A DNA stretch of 64,000 nt from Acidobacteriota bacterium (GCA_902812365.1 CADDZC010000004.1:37287-101286); one strand, 5' to 3'; shown: positions 1 to 8,407, counted from the stretch's first letter. Notes: generated from the sequence alone by a model not told the origin. A program made the numbers and translations.

Positions 1-20
1 TTCCCAGCCTGGCCTTCAGG

Positions 21-632
21 CTACAACTGCCGGTAGAACTGGGCGACGCGGTCGCCGGGGGGGCGGCTCAGAACCGCCAAGCCGTCGAATCGCACCTTAT
101 ACACGGCCTCTTTCGAGCGCGTGAAACCGATCTGAAACGGCTCTTTGGCATAAGCGTTGTACAGGCACGCCACCACGAATTTTCCCGGCGAGCTGAAGCC
201 GCGCCGCGGCGAGATGAGGGCCACGGCCGCCTGCGGAATGCTCACCAGCCCGCCCACGGTGATCTGCTCGTAGTTTTGCGCGCCGGCAGGCAGGCCGGCG
301 TCGGTGCCGCTGGTGTAGGCTGCGTGGGCGAGCGCCTTCGAAATTTTGACGAGCGAGGACTCCTTGAGCGTCACTTCCAGATAGGCGCTCTCCGCGGTCA
401 TCACCGAATCCACGGGCGCCGTCTCTTGGTCGATGGCGATCTCCTCGATTTTCGCCTCCAGGTGAAACGTCGAGGCCCCGTCGGAGGCGCCCATCGGGAT
501 CGGCGATCCGCCCAGAGGATTCCCGTTCGCATCCACGAGCAGACGGGCTCCGACCGCCGGCACCTGCACGCCGTACCAGAGCATTCCCGTGCCCTGGTGT
601 ATATCCGGAACCGTGATCGTAAAACCTGCCAT
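21..632 (-). CDS. Phage tail tube-like structural protein
   Basis: This 203-residue protein is the last complete gene of the phage late operon before the left edge. It is predominantly beta-strand-like, with a charged central segment (SAYLEVTLKES) and alternating hydrophobic residues typical of tail tube or major tail proteins. The start has a GGGAGAAG Shine-Dalgarno sequence, and the gene lies 19 bp after the preceding virion gene. Mu-type phages encode the tail sheath and tube just after the head-completion genes, which fits this place. No diagnostic motif is visible, so tail tube is an inference from position and composition. Another tail or neck protein remains possible. Confidence 0.6.
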   Translation of the reverse strand: MAGFTITVPDIHQGTGMLWYGVQVPAVGARLLVDANGNPLGGSPIPMGASDGASTFHLEAKIEEIAIDQETAPVDSVMTAESAYLEVTLKESSLVKISKALAHAAYTSGTDAGLPAGAQNYEQITVGGLVSIPQAAVALISPRRGFSSPGKFVVACLYNAYAKEPFQIGFTRSKEAVYKVRFDGLAVLSRPPGDRVAQFYRQL

Positions 633-651
633 CGGCTTCTCCCAACTCGAA

Positions 652-1188
652 TTACACTTCTTCCATCTGGAACTGCACTGCCAGCGTCACGCGCAGCACG
701 GGAACCTCCATCTGCTGGAGGTTGACCAGCCCATAGGCGTGAGACTCGACGAACACCTCTTTCACCGAACCGGCGGCGGGCGGCGTGGTGGTGCCGCTCG
801 GGACGGTTTCGTGGACGATGGGCAGCGGAGTCTCCCAGTCGGCCGTGGTGGCGGTGGTCACGATCATATCCAGCACGCGCGCGTAATCATGGGCGTTATC
901 CTGCGCCATCTCCTGGTCAAACTGGCCCACATCGAGCGCCAGCGTCACCCGCGAGCGAGACTGGCGCGGTCCGACCACGTCGGGCGCGAAGGCGATGCTA
1001 TCCGCCGCCAGCGTTAACCAGGGAAAGGCCGTGCGCAGGCCCGGCCCCTTGTGAAACTCGCTGATCGGGCTCAAGGCCGTGTTGACAATGGCGATCGCCG
1101 CCGCCTGATCCCGTTGCACGATGGCAATCAGTTGGTTCAGCAACGGCTTGACAAAACCTGCGTTGTACGCCGGCGTGTAAGCCATCAT
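652..1188 (-). CDS. Phage tail completion / terminator-like protein
   Basis: The frame stays open further upstream, but the start is placed at the ATGATG at 1188. There the ATG overlaps the TGA stop of the preceding gene as ATGA, a usual sign of translational coupling. The 178-residue product begins MMAYTPAYNAGFVKPLL. It has an N-terminal helical part and a beta-rich second half ending VTLAVQFQMEEV. Its position between the virion morphogenesis gene and the tail-tube-like gene matches the head-tail completion or tail terminator genes (gp37-like) of Mu-type phages. Function is inferred from synteny only. Confidence 0.55.
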   Translation of the reverse strand: MMAYTPAYNAGFVKPLLNQLIAIVQRDQAAAIAIVNTALSPISEFHKGPGLRTAFPWLTLAADSIAFAPDVVGPRQSRSRVTLALDVGQFDQEMAQDNAHDYARVLDMIVTTATTADWETPLPIVHETVPSGTTTPPAAGSVKEVFVESHAYGLVNLQQMEVPVLRVTLAVQFQMEEV

Positions 1189-1703
1189 CCCACCCGATCC
1201 GGCCCCCGCGCGGCCAGGCTCCAGCCGCTGTGGCTCGCCAGGCGGCGCGCCCAGGCGCGCCAGGGCTGCGCCAGCGCCTCGCGTTCCTCTTCGGAACCGT
1301 CCCGCGCAAAATCGAAAATCGCCCGGCGCGGCACGCGGCCCGACCGTGGCGCTTCCGACTCTCCGTAGACGGCGTACGGAACGGCGGTTCCGAAAGCCAA
1401 GCGGCGGGGCGAACCCTCGACGACACTCTCCGGCGAGCCGCCGGCGAGCGATTCGAACAATCGGTCCGTCGCCCGCATCAGGGGCTGGCCAGGGTGCCGC
1501 CTCGCTTTGCGGGCCGCGTACCGAGGGCTCAGGGGCGGCCAAGTCCCGCCTCCGGCGCTCTCAAAGCGCCGGCGGACCGCCGTGCGGACGGCCTCGGCGA
1601 CCTCCCCCCAAGCGCCGCTCCAGTCGTTCAGAGCCTTCTCGAAGCGCTCCACCGTGGCGCGAAGCTCGCGGTCATGGATGTCCAGCGCCAATTCCATCAT
1701 CAT
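1185..1703 (-). CDS. Phage virion morphogenesis protein (Mu gpG / tail-completion family)
   Basis: The 172-residue product starts at one of three consecutive ATG codons (1703, 1700 or 1697); the longer open frame upstream is R-rich and not protein-like. Residues 20-90 read as the virion morphogenesis family: a helical N-terminus with FEKALNDW, then FESAGGGTWPPLSPRYAARK and LMRATDRLFESL. The W-PPLS-RYA-RKA pattern with the following L-T-G/D-L-SL-type segment is characteristic of this family. These proteins act in head or tail completion. The gene lies 4 bp after the DUF1320-like gene and shares an ATGA overlap with the next gene. Confidence 0.8.
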   Translation of the reverse strand: MMMELALDIHDRELRATVERFEKALNDWSGAWGEVAEAVRTAVRRRFESAGGGTWPPLSPRYAARKARRHPGQPLMRATDRLFESLAGGSPESVVEGSPRRLAFGTAVPYAVYGESEAPRSGRVPRRAIFDFARDGSEEEREALAQPWRAWARRLASHSGWSLAARGPDRVG

Positions 1704-1707
1704 CCGC

Positions 1708-2247
1708 CTAGGTGCCCCGGCGATCGAACTTCCCGAACAGGGCCGAGCTGCCACTATCGGCCGGCGTCTGGCCGGCCGGCTCATCCCCTCCCGCAATTCC
1801 CTTGAGCGCCGGACGCGGAGTCTCACTGCAAGCCTGCGGATCGAACAGATGGTCATACAGGCCGGCGGAAAGCGGCCGGCCGTTCTTGTCCCGGGCATTG
1901 AGCTGGCCGATCAGCTCCTCGTACTGGGCCTCGAAGTCTTTCTCCATCTCCCGTGCCGCCGCCACGCCGAAGCTCGCCAGCGTCTGGCCGAGCTGGGCTG
2001 CGGCTCCGTAACGGTTGATCTTTTCAAGCACATTCAAAGCATCGGTGGAAAGAGAAGCGAGGAACGCGGCAAAGCTCGCATAAGCCCCAATGGCCTCCGT
2101 GAAGCGCCGGCTGAGAACGGCGTCGATATCTCCGGCCACGTCGTCGATGTATTGCTGGATCAGCGAATCGGGCGGATTCTGCTGCGTTCCTCCGCGCTTG
2201 AAGGTCGGGAACATTCCCGCGACTTGTGCCACCGTGGTGTAGGACAT
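1708..2247 (-). CDS. Mu gp36-like (DUF1320-type) head-tail connector
   Basis: The 179-residue product starts at ATG 2247 (MSYTTVAQVAGMFPTF), preceded by AGAGCAGGG. An in-frame upstream start at 2262 would overlap the previous gene. The N-terminal helices include QQYIDDVAGDIDAVLSRRF, followed by a hydrophobic AAQLGQTLASFG segment. This 'Ix-DA-ID-YL--R' architecture is typical of gp36/gp6-type connector proteins that close the portal and join the tail. Its position after the capsid gene matches the order T-35-36-37 in Mu. The C-terminus is P/G-rich and probably flexible. Confidence 0.65.
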   Translation of the reverse strand: MSYTTVAQVAGMFPTFKRGGTQQNPPDSLIQQYIDDVAGDIDAVLSRRFTEAIGAYASFAAFLASLSTDALNVLEKINRYGAAAQLGQTLASFGVAAAREMEKDFEAQYEELIGQLNARDKNGRPLSAGLYDHLFDPQACSETPRPALKGIAGGDEPAGQTPADSGSSALFGKFDRRGT

Positions 2248-2258
2248 GGGCCCTGCTC

Positions 2259-2531
2259 TCAATATTCCGCGTAAACCGTGCCCGCCGTGGCGCCGCCGGC
2301 CGCGACGGTGATGTAAAGGTTGGTGGCGTCCGGCGGCGACGTTTCACCCCAGCCGCCGCCCGCGCCCGGCTCGTAGGAAGCCGTCAGGGGTGTGGATGGC
2401 AAACCGTGCGGAATGACGTTCGCCGCCCCGGCCGTCAGCCCAGCAATCACCAGCTTGACCTTACGGATCGGCACGCCCCGGTAGGTCTGCAGAACATAAG
2501 CGTTCCTGGTTGCAACTGTTATCCCCGCCAT
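2259..2531 (-). CDS. Small phage structural protein, unknown
   Basis: This is a 90-residue protein of beta-type composition (MAGITVATRNAYVLQTYRG at the start, AGTVYAEY at the end). It sits tightly between the 73-residue gene and the gp36-like gene, with spacing of 8 and 11 bp. Codon use and orientation match the surrounding virion operon. No catalytic motif is visible. In Mu-type phages this slot holds small head-decoration or connector proteins such as gp35, but the sequence alone does not decide. Confidence 0.55.
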   Translation of the reverse strand: MAGITVATRNAYVLQTYRGVPIRKVKLVIAGLTAGAANVIPHGLPSTPLTASYEPGAGGGWGETSPPDATNLYITVAAGGATAGTVYAEY

Positions 2532-2539
2532 ACTTCACC

Positions 2540-2761
2540 TCACTGGGTAACTTTCCGCCCACCTGCGGAATTCTTCGACGGCTCCACTCGGCCCTCGGGA
2601 AGCAACCGCGCCTGCCGTTCTTCGAGCTCGATGACGCCGCTCGCATCTACGGGAATTTCCTGACCGTTGCCGGCGCTTCTCGCCTTCTCGACGGCCGGGG
2701 CGCCGTCGGGCAGGTACAACTTCTGGTCGTGTTCGATCGGACGCAACACCTTGTACTTCAT
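2540..2761 (-). CDS. Small phage head protein (gp35-like position)
   Basis: The 73-residue product starts at ATG 2761 (MKYKVLRPIEHDQKLYLPDG), with an AAAGGAG Shine-Dalgarno 7 bp upstream. The longer open frame to 3307 lies inside the capsid gene and is a shadow. The sequence resembles the short phage proteins found downstream of capsid genes, with a compact beta pattern: K-V-x-RP--H-x---YxPG, then I-L-x--A--L---G. The C-terminus ends SAGGRKVTQ. It is probably a head-completion or minor virion protein. The exact function is unknown. Confidence 0.65.
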   Translation of the reverse strand: MKYKVLRPIEHDQKLYLPDGAPAVEKARSAGNGQEIPVDASGVIELEERQARLLPEGRVEPSKNSAGGRKVTQ

Positions 2762-2793
2762 GTCTGGCTCCTTTCGCCGCCCCCCGCGCTCCT

Positions 2794-3732
2794 TTAGGCC
2801 ACGGCGTTGATGAAGCAGATTCCCGCCGCCGGAGCGACAATCTGCACGTCGTCGTAGCGATGAACCTCGATCGCATCGGCCATGCGATTCTCGACGCGGT
2901 AGCGCTTCACCAGCGTCCCGGCCAGTTCCGGCGCCCCGAACAACCACCGAAAGGTGTAGCCCAGGGCGATTTCGCGGCGGCGGGGTTCGGGCGGGACATA
3001 GGCCAGGAGCGCGGTTTTGCCCCACACAAAATTCAGGCTGGGAGGCTGGCCTTCCGTCGCCGTGTCGTACTCGGCGCCCATCACCCAGAAGTTGTCCACA
3101 TCGAAGGCGCTTTTGAGGTGGTCGGCCTGCAGGATGCCGACTTGGGTGTACTTGAAGCGGTCGATGATGCGCGGATGCTGCCGCAGCGCGGCGTAGACCG
3201 GATAAGACACCGCGAGCGTGTTTGGCGTCAACGCCACCGCCTGCTTGACCACCGTCTTTTGCGCCTCCACCGCCGAAATCGGGTCCGAGTTCACGTAGTC
3301 GGACCATTGCGACGTCCCCGACAGAGTGACGCTCGGCACCGGCGAGCTCGGCCCCATCACCAGGTTTTTTACCCGGATTTCGAAATCGAGCAGAATCGCG
3401 TCGGTCAGGTTCTCGACCGTATTGACTTCGAGATCGGTGCCGTCGGAGTTGGCGCGTTCTTCGTCGGAAATCGCGTCCTTCAGCGAGTGATCGTCGCAGA
3501 AATAAGGATTATTGGCGAGGGTCCAGGGCGCGACTTCGCGCGCCTCCGCCTTGGCGTGCCGGATCGTCTCGTACTGGCGGAATTTCTCCTTGCCAAAGAC
3601 CCAGTAACGTCCGCTCTGCTTCTTGACGGGGACGACCGGGAAGAGTTTTTCCGCGAAGTAGTCGTCATTTTTGTAGCCCACGCTGACGTTATTGAGCGGT
3701 TGATCGAGGTATTGAAGGGAAATATCGGCCAT
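2794..3732 (-). CDS. Major capsid protein
   Basis: This 312-residue protein starts at ATG 3732, with GGAG 7 bp upstream. The N-terminus (MADISLQYLDQPLNNVSVGY) and the following FAEKLFPVVPVKKQSGRYW are typical of HK97-fold major capsid proteins of tailed phages. In that family an N-arm is followed by 'lFP-vpV-k-sgkyw'. The end contains a long E-loop-like region and a beta-rich C-terminus (VHRYDDVQIVAPAAGICFI). It follows the protease/scaffold and decoration genes, as expected for a head module. It differs from the textbook Mu gpT N-terminus, so a separate capsid subfamily is likely. Confidence 0.8.
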   Translation of the reverse strand: MADISLQYLDQPLNNVSVGYKNDDYFAEKLFPVVPVKKQSGRYWVFGKEKFRQYETIRHAKAEAREVAPWTLANNPYFCDDHSLKDAISDEERANSDGTDLEVNTVENLTDAILLDFEIRVKNLVMGPSSPVPSVTLSGTSQWSDYVNSDPISAVEAQKTVVKQAVALTPNTLAVSYPVYAALRQHPRIIDRFKYTQVGILQADHLKSAFDVDNFWVMGAEYDTATEGQPPSLNFVWGKTALLAYVPPEPRRREIALGYTFRWLFGAPELAGTLVKRYRVENRMADAIEVHRYDDVQIVAPAAGICFINAVA

Positions 3733-3971
3733 ATGGTCTCCAAGCAGTCAGAAGTCAATGGCGGGCAGCCGGGATCGAATCCGCTCTTCACCCGCTTGCC
3801 CGCTTCTGCCTTTCTCGGCGGTTCTCCCAGCACGTGTGAGAATTCAAGCCCTTGGCGCCGGACTCGCCGCCGCGAACCCTTGCGCCTACGCGGGGACCTC
3901 GGCCAGGCCCGAGGCTCCATCCCGCCGCGTCCATCGGAGTCATGACGACTCCCTGCTTCCGCCTGGTGTGG

Positions 3972-4454
3972 TTAGACTTTCGTCTGTGCGAAATTCAATT
4001 GCACCTGCACCACGTCGCCGACGTTGGCGGCGTTGTGGAGCGCCATCCCCACCGGGTAGACCGTCGTGCCTGCCGCTTCGTTCACGGGCTTTACGCGGCC
4101 GTATGAATCCGCGATGTTGACGAGTTGCCCTTGGTTGATCGGGGCGGCGGCAATGCACCGTGCGACGCCGTTCACCTGCAGGGTCAGGCCGCGATTCTGC
4201 AAGTTGTAGAGCGTCGGCGTCGTTCCCGTCACTGCCGTCGGATTGGTTCCCTGGGGCACGAAATAGTTCGGCTCCACAAAATGTTCCGTCAGCACCCCCA
4301 GCACCCCCGGGGCGTTGGCGCCGCCAGGAAGCGCGGCATACTGCTGGTTTTGAGTCGAGGGGTTGGCCACCGACTGCGTCAGCACCGTAAACTTGTGAAT
4401 GCGCACGTTGGCGTCTGACCGAAAAGCCAGCGTCAAGCCATTGAGTCCTGCCAT
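3972..4454 (-). CDS. Capsid decoration-like protein (DUF2190-type)
   Basis: The 160-residue product starts at ATG 4454 (MAGLNGLTLAFRSDANVRIHKF), with a strong GGAGG 9 bp upstream. The in-frame start at 4490 lies before this ribosome-binding site. The C-terminal half (APINQGQLVNIAD, then YPVGMALHNAANVGDVVQVQL) has the 'G-lV---adG----a---g---iGvAl-aa--Gd-v-V-l' pattern of DUF2190 capsid-cement proteins. It lies between protease/scaffold and capsid. The 239 bp between its stop and the capsid start hold no convincing gene. Decoration is inferred from family and position. Confidence 0.65.
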   Translation of the reverse strand: MAGLNGLTLAFRSDANVRIHKFTVLTQSVANPSTQNQQYAALPGGANAPGVLGVLTEHFVEPNYFVPQGTNPTAVTGTTPTLYNLQNRGLTLQVNGVARCIAAAPINQGQLVNIADSYGRVKPVNEAAGTTVYPVGMALHNAANVGDVVQVQLNFAQTKV

Positions 4455-4540
4455 CTGAAAAACCTCCGTCTTCCCGCCGTGGCGGGTCAATTGTCATTTG
4501 CCGGCAACTTGTACCGCCGCGAGGGCCGGCGCCTCGAAAG

Positions 4541-5302
4541 TCACGACGCGACGCCCGCCCCCACTCCGCTCGGCGCGCCGTCAGGACCGATCCGTTTGTT
4601 GTGGGCGGCGCGGTAGCGAGCCTCAAGAGCCGGATCGTCGCGCAGCAGTTGCTTGAGCGCCTGGCCGTAACTGATGTTCCGTTCGCTCATCAGCCGCCGG
4701 ACTCCCAAATCAACTTCCTGGTCGACGGGCACCGGCTCGCCGGAACCGATGCCTTCGGATCCGAATCGCACCACGGGCATCGCTCTTTCCACGAACGCCG
4801 CGAATTCCTTAGGGCGTTCCAGGGCGTCGCGGAAGAAAAACTGGCGGTCGCGCGGCAGGATTTTGCCTCGCATGACCGCTTGGTTGAGTGCCCGCTCGGC
4901 TTCCTGGGCGGCGATGTAGTCGGCCAGGCTGATCCTGCCGGTGCGGGCCAGCAGCTCCGCCCGGCGGTTGTCGAGCTGACCGTCCTTCACCGCTTCCGCC
5001 AGCAGCAGCTTCCACGAGGCTTCGGCGTGGCGCTTTTCCTCGGCTTCCTGAGCGGCCGCGAGGCGTTGCCGGACCTGCTCGAGGGTCGTCCCGGGCGTTA
5101 CGCCCAGCCGCTCGGCAAAACGCTCTGACGTTTTCTCCTGGTCGAACTCGTCGAAGTCCGGATTCACGCCGAGATGCTCCCTGGCGTACCCCCGGAGATG
5201 TTCATCGCTCAGGTAGCCCACCAGGTCATCGCCGTCAAAGATGCCGTGATGTCCGGCGTGCTTTCCCTCGGTCAGCTTTTTGAGACACAGTTCTTTGGCC
5301 AT
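4541..5302 (-). CDS. Nested scaffold protein from internal start (Mu Z-like)
   Basis: An in-frame ATG at 5302 inside the protease gene is preceded by AAGGAGAG at good spacing. It would produce a 253-residue protein beginning MAKELCLKKLTEGKHAGHHG and ending with the same C-terminus as the full-length product. The internal start falls just after a low-complexity linker that ends the protease domain. This copies the known Mu I/Z and lambda C/Nu3 arrangement, in which the scaffold is a separate product nested in the protease gene. The ribosome-binding site is visible. Separate synthesis of the short form is inference. Confidence 0.7.
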   Translation of the reverse strand: MAKELCLKKLTEGKHAGHHGIFDGDDLVGYLSDEHLRGYAREHLGVNPDFDEFDQEKTSERFAERLGVTPGTTLEQVRQRLAAAQEAEEKRHAEASWKLLLAEAVKDGQLDNRRAELLARTGRISLADYIAAQEAERALNQAVMRGKILPRDRQFFFRDALERPKEFAAFVERAMPVVRFGSEGIGSGEPVPVDQEVDLGVRRLMSERNISYGQALKQLLRDDPALEARYRAAHNKRIGPDGAPSGVGAGVAS

Positions 5303-5998
5303 CGTGCTCTCTCCTTGTGAGCGGATTCCGGCGGAGGCGGCGGGCCCGTCCAGGCAGCCCGCCGAGACGTCGGCGAGCACCACGGCCCGCCGGGGCCCGC
5401 TGCCCCGGGAGAATCCAAAGTCGGTCAGCAGAATCGGCGGCAGCTCTTCCAGAAAGGGATGATTCGTCAGCGCCCCGCTGGTCAGCGTGGCCCCCTGCGG
5501 CTGGCCCGTCTCCTTGTCGCGGAATCCCCAGTCGATCGCCGGAGAAAAAAAGCGGTATTGCCCGTTGCGGATCATCTCGCGGGCCTCTGGCGTCCATTCC
5601 ACCAGCGCGCAGAGAAGATCGGAATCCGAAGATGACGAGGGCGACGTGCGGTCTCTTCGCATTCCCCAACCCCCGACTGCCAGCTGATGAATCCATCCGG
5701 CGGCGGGGATGGGTCCACCTTTCGCCACCTCCGGTTGTTCGCTGGCGTGCTCGTAGTCGATGACCACCTGGTGGTTCTCGCGCTTTTTGAAATTGCGCAC
5801 CATGTCCGCCAAATCCTGCCGCGTGATCGAGAAGCGATGCTCGCCTTTGACCCAGGTGCCCGTAATGGCCACGGGAATCTCATAAAGCTCCTTGCCGTTC
5901 TGCGGCAGGGGAGGGGCCAAGGAAAGCAGGACGGCGATGTGCCGCCCTTGGGGGTTGGCTTCCTGAGGTCCAATTTTCATCACTTGATCCACCACCAT
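4541..5998 (-). CDS. Mu I-type head maturation protease with C-terminal scaffold region
   Basis: The 485-residue product starts at ATG 5998 (MVVDQVMKIG) after GGAGAGGAAG; the frame is also open from 6052, inside the previous gene. Residues 40-160 match the Mu gpI protease family: GEHRFSITRQDLADMVRNF, VVIDYEHASEQ near residues 78-88 and ALVEWTPEAREMIRNGQYRF near 132-151. The C-terminal half is charged and helical, with heptad-like stretches (EQVRQRLAAAQEAEEKRHAE), as in scaffolding proteins. An internal start at residue 233 with its own ribosome-binding site is annotated separately. The protease should process scaffold and capsid during head assembly. Confidence 0.85.
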   Translation of the reverse strand: MVVDQVMKIGPQEANPQGRHIAVLLSLAPPLPQNGKELYEIPVAITGTWVKGEHRFSITRQDLADMVRNFKKRENHQVVIDYEHASEQPEVAKGGPIPAAGWIHQLAVGGWGMRRDRTSPSSSSDSDLLCALVEWTPEAREMIRNGQYRFFSPAIDWGFRDKETGQPQGATLTSGALTNHPFLEELPPILLTDFGFSRGSGPRRAVVLADVSAGCLDGPAASAGIRSQGESTMAKELCLKKLTEGKHAGHHGIFDGDDLVGYLSDEHLRGYAREHLGVNPDFDEFDQEKTSERFAERLGVTPGTTLEQVRQRLAAAQEAEEKRHAEASWKLLLAEAVKDGQLDNRRAELLARTGRISLADYIAAQEAERALNQAVMRGKILPRDRQFFFRDALERPKEFAAFVERAMPVVRFGSEGIGSGEPVPVDQEVDLGVRRLMSERNISYGQALKQLLRDDPALEARYRAAHNKRIGPDGAPSGVGAGVAS

Positions 5999-6021
5999 CT
6001 TCCTCTCCGGTTCGCCAGCGG

Positions 6022-6750
6022 TTAGCCCCTCGCCGGCTGGCTCCGTTGCCAATGCTCGCGGGGCGTGGCGCGGCGCTCCCGCCGGCTCCCCACGCGAGGC
6101 CGCTGTTCGTGGCGCAGGGTTTGGCCGTCCGCCGTGATCAGCGTCCAGCCGCCGCCGCGGCTCACGTGGAACACGCCGATGTAACCTCCCCGGGCTAACT
6201 GAAACGGTTGCGTCACCTGATTGGCAAAATCGAACTGCGCGCTACCCGGCGTGCGGAACGATTCGAACCAGGCGGGAAACACAAAATCCGACACCGGCAC
6301 GCCGTCGATCGAGTACGCCAGAGCATCGGCCTCGACCGGGTCCGCGACCTCGTAAGCGTACAGAGTCCCCTGCTTGGCGCTCGACTGCACAAAAGCGGTC
6401 AGATTGATGTCGGGGTCGGCCAGCATCTCGAGCAACTCGTGGCTGGCGGTGACGGTCCACTGCTGGCCGTACTGAAGGTCGGTGCCGGCAAATACTTTGC
6501 CGAGCGGCAGGCCTTCGCTGGTCAGGTCGTGGTAACCGAGGGCGCCGGCGACGTCGGAGTTGTCCAGCACGACCAGCCACCAGGCGCCGGGCGCCGGAGA
6601 CTGGCCGGCCGCTACCACACTCAACTGCGCGTCGACGCCCCAGGCGGGCGCAAAGTGCTGGGAGATCTGAGTCTGGAGCGCGGGCACCGCGGAGGCAACC
6701 TGGTCATCGCTCAAGACCGTGCTGGCGTTGATGACGGCAATGCTGATCAT
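6022..6750 (-). CDS. HELLE-motif protein, possible zincin-like hydrolase carried by the phage
   Basis: The 242-residue product starts at ATG 6750 (MISIAVINASTVLSDDQVAS), with AGAAAGGG upstream and 4 bp after the portal stop. It contains WLVVLDNSDVAGALGYHDLT near residue 60 and TASHELLEMLADPDIN near residues 101-116. An HExxE helix followed by a downstream D-P is seen in several peptidase-like families, but the canonical second His of HExxH is absent. Proteins of this kind also occur outside phages, so it may be cargo. It occupies the slot between portal and protease where Mu carries its F-type minor head gene. The C-terminus is Arg-rich. Enzymatic activity is unproven. Confidence 0.55.
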   Translation of the reverse strand: MISIAVINASTVLSDDQVASAVPALQTQISQHFAPAWGVDAQLSVVAAGQSPAPGAWWLVVLDNSDVAGALGYHDLTSEGLPLGKVFAGTDLQYGQQWTVTASHELLEMLADPDINLTAFVQSSAKQGTLYAYEVADPVEADALAYSIDGVPVSDFVFPAWFESFRTPGSAQFDFANQVTQPFQLARGGYIGVFHVSRGGGWTLITADGQTLRHEQRPRVGSRRERRATPREHWQRSQPARG

Positions 6751-6754
6751 CGGA

Positions 6755-8407
6755 TCAAACCCTTTCTGCGGCGATACCGTCGCGTCCTGCGGTGTCGGTG
6801 GCTGCGAAGGCGTCATCGGCCGCGTCCGTCGGAGTTTCGCCCGATCCGCGGGCGTCGTCTTCCTCGATCGTCTCGCCGCGCGCCGTCGCCACGCCGTGTC
6901 CGGTCTCCGGCGGCAGCGCCAGCTCTTCGCGGATGAAGCGGCGCAGGTTCTCTTCCGAAACGACGAGCCCGGCCTGCGCAAACTGGGTGAGCGTGTTGAC
7001 GATGTCGGGAAGACCCCGCGACTCGACGTTGGCGGCCACAATCTGCGGATACGGGGCTCCTTCGCCGAAGTTGTATTCTGCCAGTCGCCGCGCGGTCGTA
7101 GCCGTCAGCTCGAAGGCGATCTGATCGGCCAGATTTTGCAAGGCCAGCAGGAAAAAACTGCCGTGTTGCTTGCCCAGGGCCCGGGAACCATGCTCGGCCT
7201 GGCCCAGGTCCATGAAAAGGGCGAGTGCGGCGCGCGAGATCATCACGTTGTGGTGCTGGATCGAGGGCGCCAGGTCGCGCACCCGCCCTTCGTAGCCAAC
7301 AATTCGGAAGCCACTCGCCGCGTCGCCGGGCGGCTCAACGATCCCCGTCGCCTCATGGGCGCAAATTTGGGTGACGAAGTTGTAGGCCGTCTGCTGGTCC
7401 TCTTTGGAGAAACCGGGCGGAAGCTTGAAAACCGGCACGCCCAGCGAATTCCGCTCGCAGGCGATGGCATCGATGCGGTACAGCTGGCTTTTGACGTACC
7501 AGTGCGGATACATGGCGCGCGACAGAGCCAGGCCCCAGAAGTTGGCGCCTTCCCGCTGATAGCTGAACACCGTGCACTTGTCCGCCGGCACGAGAGCGGT
7601 CATGAAGCGGCCGCGGCGATATCCGTACTGCTCGAGCGCCAGCAGCGTTTCCCCGTCTTCTTCGGTGTGCCAGCGATAAAACGTCAGCGGCAGCCGTGCC
7701 GCCAGCCGGCGCAGCCGGATGTGGGGGCCGTCCACGGTCCAGACCTCCTCGTGGACGGCGCATCCGAAGTCGAGCATGAGGAGCGCGTTGTGAATGATAT
7801 CGGGCCACGGCTGCGAAACCCATCCCCCCGTCGAGCGCCGAAATTCCAGGCCGCCGAAAAGGTTGTCGCGCACGAAGTCGGCCACCTCTTGGGCCCTGCG
7901 TTCCGCGCCCACTCCGCGCACGCGCGGACCGCGATAGGGGACGACGTTCCATTTCGCTGAAAGCACGGGCAGTTTGCAGGCGGCAAGAGTGGCCCGCACT
8001 TGGGCATCTCCCCGGCGCATCTTTTCGTAAGTGGGGATGGCCGCGCGGCCCGACAGTTCGGGGTTATATTCGCCCAGATCTTCGAGAAAACCGCTAATAA
8101 TGGGCGTGCCCGAAACTCCGTAAACTCCCGCGACCGGCTCCGGAGGCTTGCTGCCCGGCTGGGGATCGCGCACCGGTTGGACCGGGGCGGCGCCGGGGAT
8201 GAGATGAGCCAGCCGGCGTCCGATCGTGGTGTCGGCGAGCGATGCCGCGCCGAGGCCGGCCTCCTGATCGGCCCGAGCGACCGCCCGATCCAGCCGCTCC
8301 GCCCATCGAGCGCCCTCGCGGCGCACTGCCGCGCGCACCGCTTGTCGGAGCTCGCGCTCGAGCGCCCGCCCCTGATGACCGTTGCCCGAACTGTGACCCT
8401 TGTTCAT
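6755..8407 (-). CDS. Phage portal protein, DUF935 / Mu gp29 family
   Basis: This 550-residue protein forms the dodecameric vertex through which DNA enters and leaves the head. The core shows the DUF935 pattern: YEKMRRGDAQVRATLAACKLPV near residue 130, LLMLDFGCAVHEEVW, LPADKCTVF-type strands, NFWGLALSRAMYPHWYVKS, and AERNSLGVP-like ACERNSLGVPVFKLP. The N-terminal 60 residues are charged and helical, and the C-terminal 50 are acidic and low in complexity. It is co-directional with terminase further upstream and is followed 4 bp later by the HELLE-motif gene. Assignment to DUF935 is strong by motif and synteny. Confidence 0.88.
   Translation of the reverse strand: MNKGHSSGNGHQGRALERELRQAVRAAVRREGARWAERLDRAVARADQEAGLGAASLADTTIGRRLAHLIPGAAPVQPVRDPQPGSKPPEPVAGVYGVSGTPIISGFLEDLGEYNPELSGRAAIPTYEKMRRGDAQVRATLAACKLPVLSAKWNVVPYRGPRVRGVGAERRAQEVADFVRDNLFGGLEFRRSTGGWVSQPWPDIIHNALLMLDFGCAVHEEVWTVDGPHIRLRRLAARLPLTFYRWHTEEDGETLLALEQYGYRRGRFMTALVPADKCTVFSYQREGANFWGLALSRAMYPHWYVKSQLYRIDAIACERNSLGVPVFKLPPGFSKEDQQTAYNFVTQICAHEATGIVEPPGDAASGFRIVGYEGRVRDLAPSIQHHNVMISRAALALFMDLGQAEHGSRALGKQHGSFFLLALQNLADQIAFELTATTARRLAEYNFGEGAPYPQIVAANVESRGLPDIVNTLTQFAQAGLVVSEENLRRFIREELALPPETGHGVATARGETIEEDDARGSGETPTDAADDAFAATDTAGRDGIAAERV

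Noticed and set aside
2860..3945. 361-codon plus-strand frame opposite the capsid gene
   Set aside because: It is antisense to a recognisable capsid protein and Arg/His-rich.
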